Below, piece after piece: positions 36,384 through 47,500 of a stretch of DNA of 64,000 nt (the first letter of the stretch is position 1; each line of letters starts with the position of its first letter). The position numbers were made by a program, and so were the translations under genes. The notes under the pieces were generated by a model that was not told where the DNA came from, ran no database searches, and saw only the letters and a program-made list of their open reading frames with translations. This stretch comes from Aquimarina sp. BL5. GTDB taxonomy: Bacteria > Bacteroidota > Bacteroidia > Flavobacteriales > Flavobacteriaceae. The stretch covers positions 2,875,501-2,939,500 of the forward strand of contig NZ_CP031963.1 of NCBI RefSeq assembly GCF_003443675.1, read 5' to 3'.

Positions 36384-39300
36384 TTATTGCTTAGTAAACA
36401 GCATAGATTTTCTGAATTTTAACCCCTTTATGATCAGGACATACATCCCCGATTTAAGACTAGAAACATCTATGTCTGTTTCTGTATTTTCGATAAATTT
36501 CTGAAGCACAACTTTTCCTTGCATATCGGCAATTTCTAATGTTGATTTTTCCTGAGCAATACCGGTTACATTTAAGATATCCTCACTTACCGGGTTTGGA
36601 AATAACTTAATGCTCGTTAATTTATCCTCATCTATTGGTGATTTATCATCACAATTAGGAGGCGTATTTGAATTACTAAAATATATTGTAAAGCCTCCAT
36701 TCTTAGAAACCATAACAAAATTAGCACCATCTTTTGCTACCCAATAAGATCCATCCAAACCACTAAATCCAGAGTTGCTAATAGTTATTTCTGGGTTACT
36801 AGTATTAAATCTAGTATTACTAAAGGGTCTTAGGTCTACATAATAATTAGGTACACCATTATTAGTATTCATTGCAAATTGATATAACCCGTTGTATTGT
36901 GGATTCCAATTAATACTAAATTTTCTGAAATTATTTAAAGCTGGTCCACCATTTCCTAAAACGTACACTTCAGAATAAGAAACACTATCGAATGCTGGCA
37001 ATGCACTATTAAGTGGAGTGCCAAAAGAACAGTCATTGCCTCCACCTGTATTTTCACTTTTTACAGTAAGTGTAAAAGTAGTTTCAGTCGTTGTTCCTTC
37101 ATTATCCGTAGCCACAGCTCTAAATATATGATCACCAACTGCTAAACCAGTTGTCTCTCCAGGATTAGGCGATGTACTGTGCCCCCATTCATAAGGGTCG
37201 AATCTTTCTTGTCGTACAAGACTACCATCGATATAAAGTTTTACATTATCTATGCTTCCATCACTGTCAGATGCATTTACTTTAACATAAAGACTACTAT
37301 ATCCTTCATCCACCGTTAGATTACCAGAAGGTGTTGCAAAAGAAACTGCAGGAGGTGTGTTACCTCCTCCGGTATCACTAGATACAGAAACATTTACATT
37401 ACTAGAAGTTGTCGTTGCTCCATCATTATCCGTTGCCTTAACGGTTAAATTATAATTACCGGCTTGGGCATTATTAATTATGTAAGAATAGGGAGCATTA
37501 GTGTCTTCTCCTAATTTCGAACTCCCTCTAAAAAACTCCACTTTGGTTATCGATCCGTCAGGGTCACTTGCATTCGCATTGATCTGAATATTTGCTCCTG
37601 TATCGAAACTATCTCCATTAGAAGGAGAAGTAATACTTGCCGAAGGATTTTGGTTTCCTCCTCCCGAACAAGGAACAATATTCCAGCTTGGACAAGATTC
37701 TGTAACAAAATTTATGGTGCCATCACTCACTGGAAAATCAGGTGAATTTGGATTACGTGTATTATTCCATACATGAATTTCTGAAGGATTTCCTTGTTTT
37801 TTTCTAGCTGTTGGAATTTCGTTTGCTCTACTACCTAAATTAAAAGTATTATCAAAAATCGCATTTCTGAAACCAGTATTGAATCCAGTTCCTCTGTCTA
37901 AGAAATCTACTCCAGCATTGATGATCGTGGATCCATCCAAATTAAAAGTATTGTTATATACAAAACCATACGCTCCTTTAAGATCAATAAAGGCATCTGC
38001 ACTGTTCTCTCCGGAAATACCATCTGCAGAGAAAGTACAATTACGTATAATCGTATTCTCTGTTCCTTCTTTTACATCTACTCCTTCGGCTGTAACATTA
38101 GGGCCAACAATACATCCTTCTATAGTATTATTATCACATCTAGGATTGTATTTATTATCAAAAATATCACCTGCTTGTCCAGCACTTTCGTGTTGTCCTT
38201 TATCAGATCCTACATACAAACCTTCTCCTATACCGGGTTTTTTAATTCCTACGTTATATACCTTACAATTTTTTACTAAATTGTTACTGGAGCCATCTCT
38301 TAAGTGAATTCCTTCTTCTCCCAATTCGCGAACCACAACATTTTCTATAACACCATTATTAGCATTGTCTAGAACAAGTCCTTTAGAACCTTCTTCTAAT
38401 ATTAAATCTTTAAGTATCCAATAATCACCTAAAATAAACATTACATATCCATCATAATCCCCATTGGTTCCTTTAAGAATTGGAGGGTTCGAAGGGTTTT
38501 GCGCTCTAATTGTTATTGGTTGTGATGCAGTTCCATTTTTATCTGAGCCAAATCTAGTTGCCTTGTTCCCAAAATTGAACTTATCAGTGGCAGTATATGT
38601 TCCTGGAGCTACTATAATTTCATCTCCAGGTTGTGCATTTTGCATAGCGTTTCTAATACAATCTACAGAATTACAGTTGATTGTTCCACTAGGACCATCA
38701 GGATCACCTCCATCATCTTCTGACCAGTTTTTAATAAGATCTTTTATATAGTCTCCCGTTTGTGTTAGCTGATCATTTTTCAATCCATTAATTCCTTTCC
38801 CTAATTCTACTACAGAAGATCTTTCTGCTCTAGTAGGATCATTATTACTAGGCTTGTCGCTAACTGACCAATTAACATGACTGATATTATTGTCTTTAAA
38901 AAATTGCATCCATCTTTCCGTTTCCGGAATTTCTAAAGCTCCATCACCACTAGCGTCTACTGCACCCCATTCTGTAGCGAATAACGCTATCCCATTATTC
39001 ATCGCCGTTGTTGCTTTTTGTCTTAAACCATTTGTATGCGTTCCTGCATAAAAATGCAATGTGTATGCTGTGTTCGAATCATTAATAGGATTGTTAGAAG
39101 CAATATCGACATCCTGAGACCAAGTTGGAGAACCTACGATAATTAGGTTATCTGGATCTTCAGATCTAATGGCCGCAATTACAGTTTCTGAGTAATTTTT
39201 TACTGTTGACCAAGATTGATTTATAGGTTCATTGTAGATCTCGTAGATCACATTTGGTTGATTTCCATAGATAGAAGCCATTTCTTTAAAAAAATCTACA

Positions 39301-39746
39301 GCTTCAGAGGTATAATCTTCCGCTTCGTGAGTATGCCAATCAATGATTACATAGATTCCTTGATCGATAGCTGCATCAATTATTTTTCTGATTTTATTTT
39401 TTTGCAAATTAGGGCTGTCAATATAACCAGTCCCTCCATCCCAGTTTTCTTTAACACCCATTGCTGCTCGTATTATGGAGCTATTCCAATTACTTGCTAG
39501 ATGCTCAACCGTCTCAGCATCATAAAAATCCGAAGTATCTCCTGCATTACTCCAAAAAAGACTGTTTCCAGCAAGACTTACTTCTTGATTGTTCTTATCA
39601 ACAATCCTATTGCCTTGCACTTTTAATCTTCCATGTTTTTGGACAACTGTCTGAGCGGTTCCACCCGCCCAAATAAATAATAGCATAACTAACCAGAATA
39701 ATTGATTAGCTGAAAAATGTTTCTTGTGTGTGTAGTACATTTTCAT
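36384..39746 (-). CDS. Secreted fusion of GH5 glycoside hydrolase and right-handed beta-helix (lyase-like), T9SS
   Basis: About 1120 residues. I start at the ATG complement at 39744-39746 (MKMYYTHKK) because it puts the signal peptide (..GGTAQ) at the N-terminus; the open frame extends to 39812. GH5 domain (about 35-340): [29 protein letters not shown] (acid/base Glu), [10 protein letters not shown] and [13 protein letters not shown] (nucleophile Glu), as in GH5_2 endoglucanases. Next is a parallel beta-helix (about 355-690; [29 protein letters not shown]), similar to pectate-lyase-like PL6/PL9-type helices but without a family signature I can name. Two Ig-like domains, the Cys-bracketed module (about 905-1030, CSFGTP to PPNC) and a T9SS type A domain follow. 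Probably cleaves cellulose-like glucan with one end and a uronate chain with the other. Confidence 0.82.
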   Translation of the reverse strand: MKMYYTHKKHFSANQLFWLVMLLFIWAGGTAQTVVQKHGRLKVQGNRIVDKNNQEVSLAGNSLFWSNAGDTSDFYDAETVEHLASNWNSSIIRAAMGVKENWDGGTGYIDSPNLQKNKIRKIIDAAIDQGIYVIIDWHTHEAEDYTSEAVDFFKEMASIYGNQPNVIYEIYNEPINQSWSTVKNYSETVIAAIRSEDPDNLIIVGSPTWSQDVDIASNNPINDSNTAYTLHFYAGTHTNGLRQKATTAMNNGIALFATEWGAVDASGDGALEIPETERWMQFFKDNNISHVNWSVSDKPSNNDPTRAERSSVVELGKGINGLKNDQLTQTGDYIKDLIKNWSEDDGGDPDGPSGTINCNSVDCIRNAMQNAQPGDEIIVAPGTYTATDKFNFGNKATRFGSDKNGTASQPITIRAQNPSNPPILKGTNGDYDGYVMFILGDYWILKDLILEEGSKGLVLDNANNGVIENVVVRELGEEGIHLRDGSSNNLVKNCKVYNVGIKKPGIGEGLYVGSDKGQHESAGQAGDIFDNKYNPRCDNNTIEGCIVGPNVTAEGVDVKEGTENTIIRNCTFSADGISGENSADAFIDLKGAYGFVYNNTFNLDGSTIINAGVDFLDRGTGFNTGFRNAIFDNTFNLGSRANEIPTARKKQGNPSEIHVWNNTRNPNSPDFPVSDGTINFVTESCPSWNIVPCSGGGNQNPSASITSPSNGDSFDTGANIQINANASDPDGSITKVEFFRGSSKLGEDTNAPYSYIINNAQAGNYNLTVKATDNDGATTTSSNVNVSVSSDTGGGNTPPAVSFATPSGNLTVDEGYSSLYVKVNASDSDGSIDNVKLYIDGSLVRQERFDPYEWGHSTSPNPGETTGLAVGDHIFRAVATDNEGTTTETTFTLTVKSENTGGGNDCSFGTPLNSALPAFDSVSYSEVYVLGNGGPALNNFRKFSINWNPQYNGLYQFAMNTNNGVPNYYVDLRPFSNTRFNTSNPEITISNSGFSGLDGSYWVAKDGANFVMVSKNGGFTIYFSNSNTPPNCDDKSPIDEDKLTSIKLFPNPVSEDILNVTGIAQEKSTLEIADMQGKVVLQKFIENTETDIDVSSLKSGMYVLIIKGLKFRKSMLFTKQ

Positions 39747-40615
39747 AATTAAATTTAATTGTGTGTTATTTATTATTTTTAAATCAAATGATGTATGCAA
39801 CCCAAATAGCAATAACTATATAAGTTTCTATACATAATATTTACCAAAGAAGATATAGGCTAACTGTTAGTAACTGATAGTAGACAAGTAATGTCGAAGA
39901 TTAACTTAAGGAAGTTTTATACTCCTTACGCTAAACGAATACATTCAAGCTGGTCTATAACCATTACTTACGAGCCAGAAATTCTTCTGGTACGATCCAA
40001 TATTTAAAAAATGATATATCCAAATTCCGGAAGGGTGGGAGATAGAATTTAGAAATCGATATTTACTACTTGCTTTTTTTGTTTAATACAGGTTATTGGT
40101 TTTTGGAGCGATTAAAATTCATAGTTTTTTTAATTTTTACTTAATAATTTAATTTCCCAATTTCTGATTAAAGCCATTATTTTTTTCTCCTTTTAAATGG
40201 AGAAAACTTACAAATCTTACTATTTTACGTCCAAAAAGGGTAGTAATTCAGACGATCTTTTATTAACTTGTTTTAATTACTTTTAGTATCTAAGTCATTT
40301 ATACTTTTAATTAGATGATATACTAAACATTTTACTTATTTAAGACATATATAAATCACAGTAAAAGTGTCGTAACTTAGACAATGTAATATTATAACTA
40401 AATAAGATTTCTATAATACACTTTTAGGGGTAAATAAATACAGATACTTGATTGTCAGTATTTTATTTTTCTTAAATTCAATATAAAAATTAGAACTATT
40501 ACATGATCTTTACTCATACAAAATAGCTATTCCCAACTATGAATATTTAGGCCTATACGTATAATTTGATAGACCGTACTTTTTTATCGCACTTATAATC
40601 TTGGTACCCTAAAAA
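39747..40615. promoter_or_regulatory. 869-base gap upstream of the lyase series; no gene seen
   Basis: The lyase transcript on the minus strand must begin in or near the right part of this AT-rich gap, just upstream of 39746; the left part of the PorP/SprF transcript ends here. I found no box pair good enough to name and no open frame. One small perfect hairpin, CCAGAA-ATTC-TTCTGG, lies around 39975-39990. Confidence 0.4.
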
Positions 40616-41530
40616 TCAAAATCCTTCACCTCCTTTATAGGTAAGAATAAAACCATTAGTATTATTAAAAGGAGTATTGCTTCCAAAAGCGGTGTAACTA
40701 TATGCAAACCGCCAATTTTTCAAAAAATAGAGTCCTACTAGTCCATTAAATGAAGAACTACTGCGATAACCAGCTCCAATCTCTATTCTATTTTTATAAT
40801 TTGCAGATACATTAAAATCAAACTGAGCCGGTGCATCTTCTTCAAACTTAACCAACATACTCGGCTGTATTCGTATTTCTTCAAATCTACTGAGGTATAA
40901 TCTGTAGCCTCCGTATACATAATAAGGTGTCTGAATATTTACATTCTGATCAGAAGCAATACTATCAGAAAATAAATTTTGAACCGAAAATCCAACATAG
41001 AGTTTATTATGATTATACAAAACCCCAAAACCAAAAGTTGGAACAGTTACGTTCACATCATTTTCAAAATTTGGATCGCCTTGTATATTTAATCTTGTTA
41101 GATCTTCATTAAAAAACAGTACTCCCGTAGTAAGACCAAACGACAATACATTTGGATTATAATTCCACCATCTCGCTCGATTGTAATTCTCATCCAGTAT
41201 TATTTTATACGCATACGATGCAAAAAGGGTTGTTGCTGATGTCACACCGATCTGATCACTTATAAAACCTCCGCTAATTCCAACATTATCATTAAAAACA
41301 CTTGTGTTAAGAATTCCTGAGAATGTTCTTGGGCTTCCTTCGAATTCATTTAGATAACCAAAATTACTTATGCTTACTTCTGTTTCTGGAGAATATCCAG
41401 AGTGAGCGGGATTTATTAATACTGGATTGTAGTAGTAATCGGAAAAAACAGGTGTTTGTTGAGCTTGTATCGCATTGCTATTTAATGACAAGATCAGTAT
41501 TGTCAGTATCTGAAGTATATATTTTGTCAT
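40616..41530 (-). CDS. PorP/SprF-family type IX secretion membrane protein
   Basis: 304-residue outer-membrane beta-barrel. Signal peptide ends ..AIQAQ, directly followed by PVFSDYYYNPVLINPAHSGYS, the family's hallmark. Later features are GVSFQNLFS-like VGFSVQNLFSD and an aromatic C-terminal strand. Members pair with one partner protein carrying a gliding-type (type B, CHU_C) sorting domain and help to hold it at the surface. The giant gene just upstream (4 bases from its stop to this start) carries exactly that domain, so the two form an operon and a secretion pair. Confidence 0.93.
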   Translation of the reverse strand: MTKYILQILTILILSLNSNAIQAQQTPVFSDYYYNPVLINPAHSGYSPETEVSISNFGYLNEFEGSPRTFSGILNTSVFNDNVGISGGFISDQIGVTSATTLFASYAYKIILDENYNRARWWNYNPNVLSFGLTTGVLFFNEDLTRLNIQGDPNFENDVNVTVPTFGFGVLYNHNKLYVGFSVQNLFSDSIASDQNVNIQTPYYVYGGYRLYLSRFEEIRIQPSMLVKFEEDAPAQFDFNVSANYKNRIEIGAGYRSSSSFNGLVGLYFLKNWRFAYSYTAFGSNTPFNNTNGFILTYKGGEGF

Positions 41531-41534
41531 GTGA

Positions 41535-44500
41535 TTATCGTTTTAAAACTAAAAATCCTTTTAGTTTTTTTAGAGAATTATTTTGGGGGATATTAATGTT
41601 GAAGAAATAAGTACCTTCTGGTAATTGGCCACCACCTAGATTGGTCAAACGGTTAGCATCTCCTCTGAAAACCCTTGAGGCATTATCATATCCAGAAATT
41701 TCGAACACCATATCTCCCCAACGATTATATATTGAAACGGTGTTTTCGGGATAGTTTTCGATACCATCGATTTCCCAAAACTCATTAATTCCATCACCAT
41801 CAGGAGAAAACCCATATTTAGTATCATCATCTATTACAATTATTGGATTTTCTGTAGTAAATCTTTCCTCTATACAACTTATAGCTTCACCAACTGCATT
41901 GTACGGAATAATAGTTACAAAAATCTCAGTATTCTCTGGTAAATCAGTTGGCAAATCAAAAATAGTTACATTGTTTACATCCTGATTATTGATAATATCT
42001 GTACCGCCAGAACTTGTACCAATCGTTAATCTATATCCTGTAGCATCAGAAATAAAATTCCAAGTTACATCTGTACCAACAGAAATATCCGTAGCGCCAT
42101 CCAAAGGAATAGATAAGGTAGTACAATTAGGAATAGTCGCTAATGTTTCAGTAGTAAAACTTTCTTCTACGCAACCTGTGGCATCCCCAACCGCATTATA
42201 AGGAATGACGGTTACAAAAATCTCGGTATTCTCAGGTAAATCAGTCGGCAAATCAAAAGTAGTTACATTGTTTACATCCTGATTATTGATAATATCTGTA
42301 CCGCCAGAACTTGTACCAACTGTTAATCGATATCCCGTAGCATCTGAAATAGAATTCCAACTTATATCAGTCCCAACAGAAATATCCGTAGCGTCATCCA
42401 AAGGAATCGATAAGGTAGTACAACTTGGAATTGTAGTTATAGTTTCTGTAGTAAAACTTTCTTCTAAACAACCTGTGGCATCCCCAACCGCATTATAAGG
42501 AATGACGGTTACAAAAATCTCGGTATTCTCAGGTAAATCATTCGGCAAATCAAAAGTAGTTACATTGTTTACATCCTGATTATTGATAATATCTGTACCG
42601 CCAGAAGTTGTGCCAACTGTTAATCGATATCCCGTAGCATCAGAAACAGAATTCCAAGTTATATCTGTACCAACCACTACATTAGTAGTTCCATTTGTTG
42701 GAGCAGACAGAGAAGTGCAATTAGGAACAACACTAGATGTTGTTATAGTTAAAAGAAAGTTTTGTTCACTAGTACAACTCCCAGCACCATCATATATATA
42801 AATTGTAATCGGATAGCTCGGAAAATCTGCGAAATTGATTGTATCACCTACTTCATATCTTGTTCCTCCTCCATTTGTTTCAGTAAAATACGCTTCATTA
42901 CCTGTCAATTGTGTCCCATTTATAGTAGGTAACGTATAAGAATCTACTTGAATTTGATCTGCCAGATCATCAACTGTAGGCCCAGCAATACCATCATCGG
43001 TAATCACCCATCCATCTGAAGAGATCATATTTGTTCTTGCTACTTCACCTTCACAATACTGGCTATTTCCTCCACTAAAAACAACATTGGGCTGAAGATT
43101 TTGAGCGTTCCAACCAATTAAAAGTGCGTCATAATTAGTTGTGGATAGGGTTACCCCTTGAAACATATTTGTAGCATCAGCAACTTGTTCGACATTCCAA
43201 CTTCCAATATTTTGATCAAAAGCTCGTGCAAATGAAAACGCACTCGATAAATTAACTACATTAGAAACATCCCAATTATCCAGAGGTTGGTTAAAAATTA
43301 CAGCTCCTTGAAACAAAATAAACATATTTGTTACTTTAGAAACATCCCAATTGTTTAAAGGTTGATTGAAACTAGCATTATTTTGAAACATAAATGCCAT
43401 TTCAGTTACATTACTCATGTCCCAATTGTTTATATTAGAATTAAAAAGTCTACAGGTAGCAAACATTCCTGTGGTATCAGTAACATTTGACAAATCAGGA
43501 GTATCAGAGAAATTCCCGGTTAAATTAATGCATCCGGTAAAAGCTCTTCTCATAGAAGTCCAAGGGTTACTACCCCATTGTTCAATTGTCAAGATTTTGG
43601 CAGAATTGTCTGTTGGTGTTGGATTTCCATTAGTATCGAAAAAAATTCTAGGAAAATTACCAGTGATACTTACGGTATATATATCTGGAGTAACATATGT
43701 ATGAGTAGCATCACCCGTTTCACCAGTAGTAGTGATCCCATCACCCCAATCTACTGTGTAGTCATAGCCTGTCCCTTCGGTAGGAATAGTAATACTTTCG
43801 TTAGTTGTGGTAGTCTGCCAAGTTGTGATAAATGGACGACCGGTCGGTGTTGTTATAGTTTCTGTAGTAAAACTTTCTTCTGTACATCCCGTAGCATCGC
43901 CAACTGCATTGTATGGTGTAATATTTACAAAAATCTCCGTATTCTCTGGTAAATCTGTCGGCAAATCAAAAGTAGTAACATTACTAACATCCTGATTATT
44001 GATAATATCTGTACCTCCAGAACTTGTACCAACCGTTAATCGATATCCCGTAGCATCAGAAATTGAACTCCAACTTAAATCTGTATTCACAGGAATATCG
44101 GTAGCACCATTCAAAGGAATCGATAAAGTGGTACAACTTGGAATGGTTGCTATAGTTTCGGTGGTAAAACTCTCCTCTGCACATCCAGCAGCATCCCCAA
44201 CATCATTATAGGGTATAATTGTTACATAGAATGTTCTGTTCTCACTAAGGTCTGTTGGAAAATCATAGATGGTTACATTTTCTACATCTATACTATTGGC
44301 GATTTCGATACCTCCTTGAGTAGTACCTACAGAAACTAAATAACCAGTTGCCCCATCTACACTATTCCAGCTTAAATTTGTACCTATCGCTACATTAGTT
44401 GCTCCATTCAAAGGTTCTGAAATAGTAGTACAGGAAGGCGCAACAGCAATCAACTCTGTAGTAAAACTTTCTTCTGAACATCCAGCTGCATTACCCTCTT

Positions 44501-47500
44501 CATTGTAAGGAATTAATGTTACAAAGATTTCGGTGTCTTCTGGTAAATCATTTGTCAAATCATATGTAGTGACATTACCAACATCTTCATTATTTAAAAT
44601 ATCGCTCCCACCAGTAGAAGTACCTATAGTCAGGAAATAACCATCTGCATCCGCAATTGCATCCCAAGAAATATCTGTATCTATTAAAACATCGGTTGCA
44701 CCGGTTATTGGATCTGTCAAATTAGTACAATCTGGCACTGTAGCAGGATTTGTTGATAGAGAAAATGTTTCGGCAACACAACCTGTGGCGGTACCTTCAT
44801 CATTTCTAGGCTCTATAAGAACGGTTACACTGGTTGAACCAACAAGTTCATTCGCCGCAAATTCATAAGATTCTGTAGCAACTGTTACATTAGTTATTGT
44901 TCCGCTTGGTTGAAGTGTAATGGTCAGTACATATTCTGTAGCATACAGAACTGACTCCCAAACAAGGTTTGTATTTATTGGTACATCTACATCGCCGTCC
45001 TCAGGTGATGTTAGCTGTGTACACACGGGTATCGGACAATCACGAATATCTCCAGTAAATATCCAACCATACGTATCAATCATGGATTGTCTTTCTTCTA
45101 TACTATCACAATACAAAAGGGTTTCAGCACCAAGATTAATTCCTGAAGTTAGTGCTTGTTCCGACCACGCTATCAATGTACTATCATAATTTTCTCTTGT
45201 TAGTGCCGTATTATCCAACATATCTAGCATATTATTAACACTACTTATATTCCAATCACCAAGAAACTGATCAAAAGAGGTGGCATTTTCGAATATAGAT
45301 TGCATACTAACACTACCAATATTCCACCTGTTCATTTCCTGATTATAGCTACTGGCATTTCTAAACATGTAATCCATATTTTCGACACCACTAACTCTCC
45401 AATTATTTAATATTTGATCAAATGCAGTAGCTCCATCAAACATAAATTCCATCGTAGTCACATTTCTTACATTCCAACTGTTAATAGTTTCATTAAAGGA
45501 TGTAGCGCTCTGAAACATTCCTTTCATCGTAGCTACTGAGGCCACATTCCAGGAATCCATAGTTTGATTATAAGTTATTGCATCCTTAAACATTTCTTCC
45601 ATAGTCATCACAAAAGAAACATTCCAAGGATTAATATTTTGATTAAATGAGGTAGCACCACTAAACATTTCTTGCATATTCTGAGCTTCTCCAGTATCCC
45701 AATTTGATAATGCTTGATTAAACATTACCGCATTTTGGAACATATTATCAAAACGAGTTACTGATCCAACATCCCAATCATTCATAAGACTATTGAAAAC
45801 GGATGCATCTTTAAATGTAGAAGACATTAAGGTAACAGAGCTAACATCCCAAGCAGAAATATCTTGATCAAACACTATTGCTCCTTCGAAAGAACTTGTC
45901 ATATTAGCTACTGCACTTACATCCCAATTATTAATAGGTTGGTTAAAACTAGTAGCATTCTTAAAAATAGAAGTCATATTCACTAATGAATTAACATCCC
46001 AAGTATTAATATCTTGATTGAATGCCGTAGCACTTTCAAACATACTCGTCATGTTTGTAACATTGGTAACATCCCAATTATCCAAGGGTTGATTAAAAGC
46101 AGTTGCCATATTAAACACTCCACTCATATTCTCTACCGAGTTAACATCCCAAGCATTAATATCTTGATTAAAACTAGTAGCGTTTTGAAACATAAAAGAC
46201 ATACTTTCTAGACTGTTCAAATCCCAATTATCCAAAGGTTGATTAAAGGCTGTTGCATTTCTAAACATAAAAGCCATATTAGTTACATTCTCAGGAGTCC
46301 AGCTATTAATATTTTGATTAAAGGCAATTGCGTCCATAAACATCCCCATCATGTTGATCACATTACTTACATTCCAATCACCTAGAGATTGGTCAAAGTT
46401 TATATTCTTCCTAAACATGGTTTCCATATCTGTTACATTACTAACATCCCACGTATTAATGTTTTGATTAAAAGCCATATTCTGATTAAACCCATCAAAC
46501 ATTCTCCTCATAGAGGTTACATTCCCCACATCCCATTGATCAAGAGGTTGATTAAAGTTTCTAGTACTTAAAAACATATCACTCATAGTTGTAACATTAC
46601 TTACATCCCAATCATTTAAGGGCTGATTATAATTAGACATGCCTATAAATGCTCTAGCCATATTAGTAACATTACTTACATTCCAATTATTGATGTTTTG
46701 GTTAAAACTTGATGATTCAAACATGCTTTGCATATTAGTAACTTCAGAAAGGTCAGGTGGCATAGGGTCATTAATTGCAAAATCTCTAGTATTTCTAAAG
46801 GCATCTTCCATAGATTGCCACTTATTAGTTCCCCATTGCTCAATACTGGTAAGCTTTTGTGCACTATCCCTGAAACTATTTCCAAGAATATGAGCAGGAT
46901 ATGTACCTATTATTGAAATGGTGTATACTCCTTCTACTAAGTAATTATGCGTAATATCAGCATTAACATTGTTATTAAACTGACCATCTCCCCAATCTAC
47001 AGAATAGTCATATGTAAAATCTCTATTTCTCTGTATGGCGAATAGTCTACGGTCATCTACATCCTGAGCCAAGCTAGTGTCTATTGTAAATATAAATGCA
47101 TTAGTATCATTTGTCCAATTCGGAACGACAGTAAAAGTTATTGATGTACACCCCACTGCTGGGCCATCACCATTATAAGGAACTACTAATGCCGTAACGA
47201 TATCACCAGGCATAAAATCATCTACAAAATCTACAGCTACATTGTTTCCTACATCTTCATTATCTAAAACTGAAATTATTGTACCTCCTCGATCAACTGT
47301 TACCGTTACATTATATCCCGTAGCATCAGGAGAAGCATTCCAAACTAAATTAAAATTAGCGGGAACATTAGTATCACCATCTGTTGGAGATGCAAAAGTT
47401 GTACAAGTAGCAAAAGGACAATTAATAGTATCTCCTATGAATGTCCAATTAAAATTATCAATCAGATCTTGTCTGGCGATACGGCCATCACAATAGGTTA

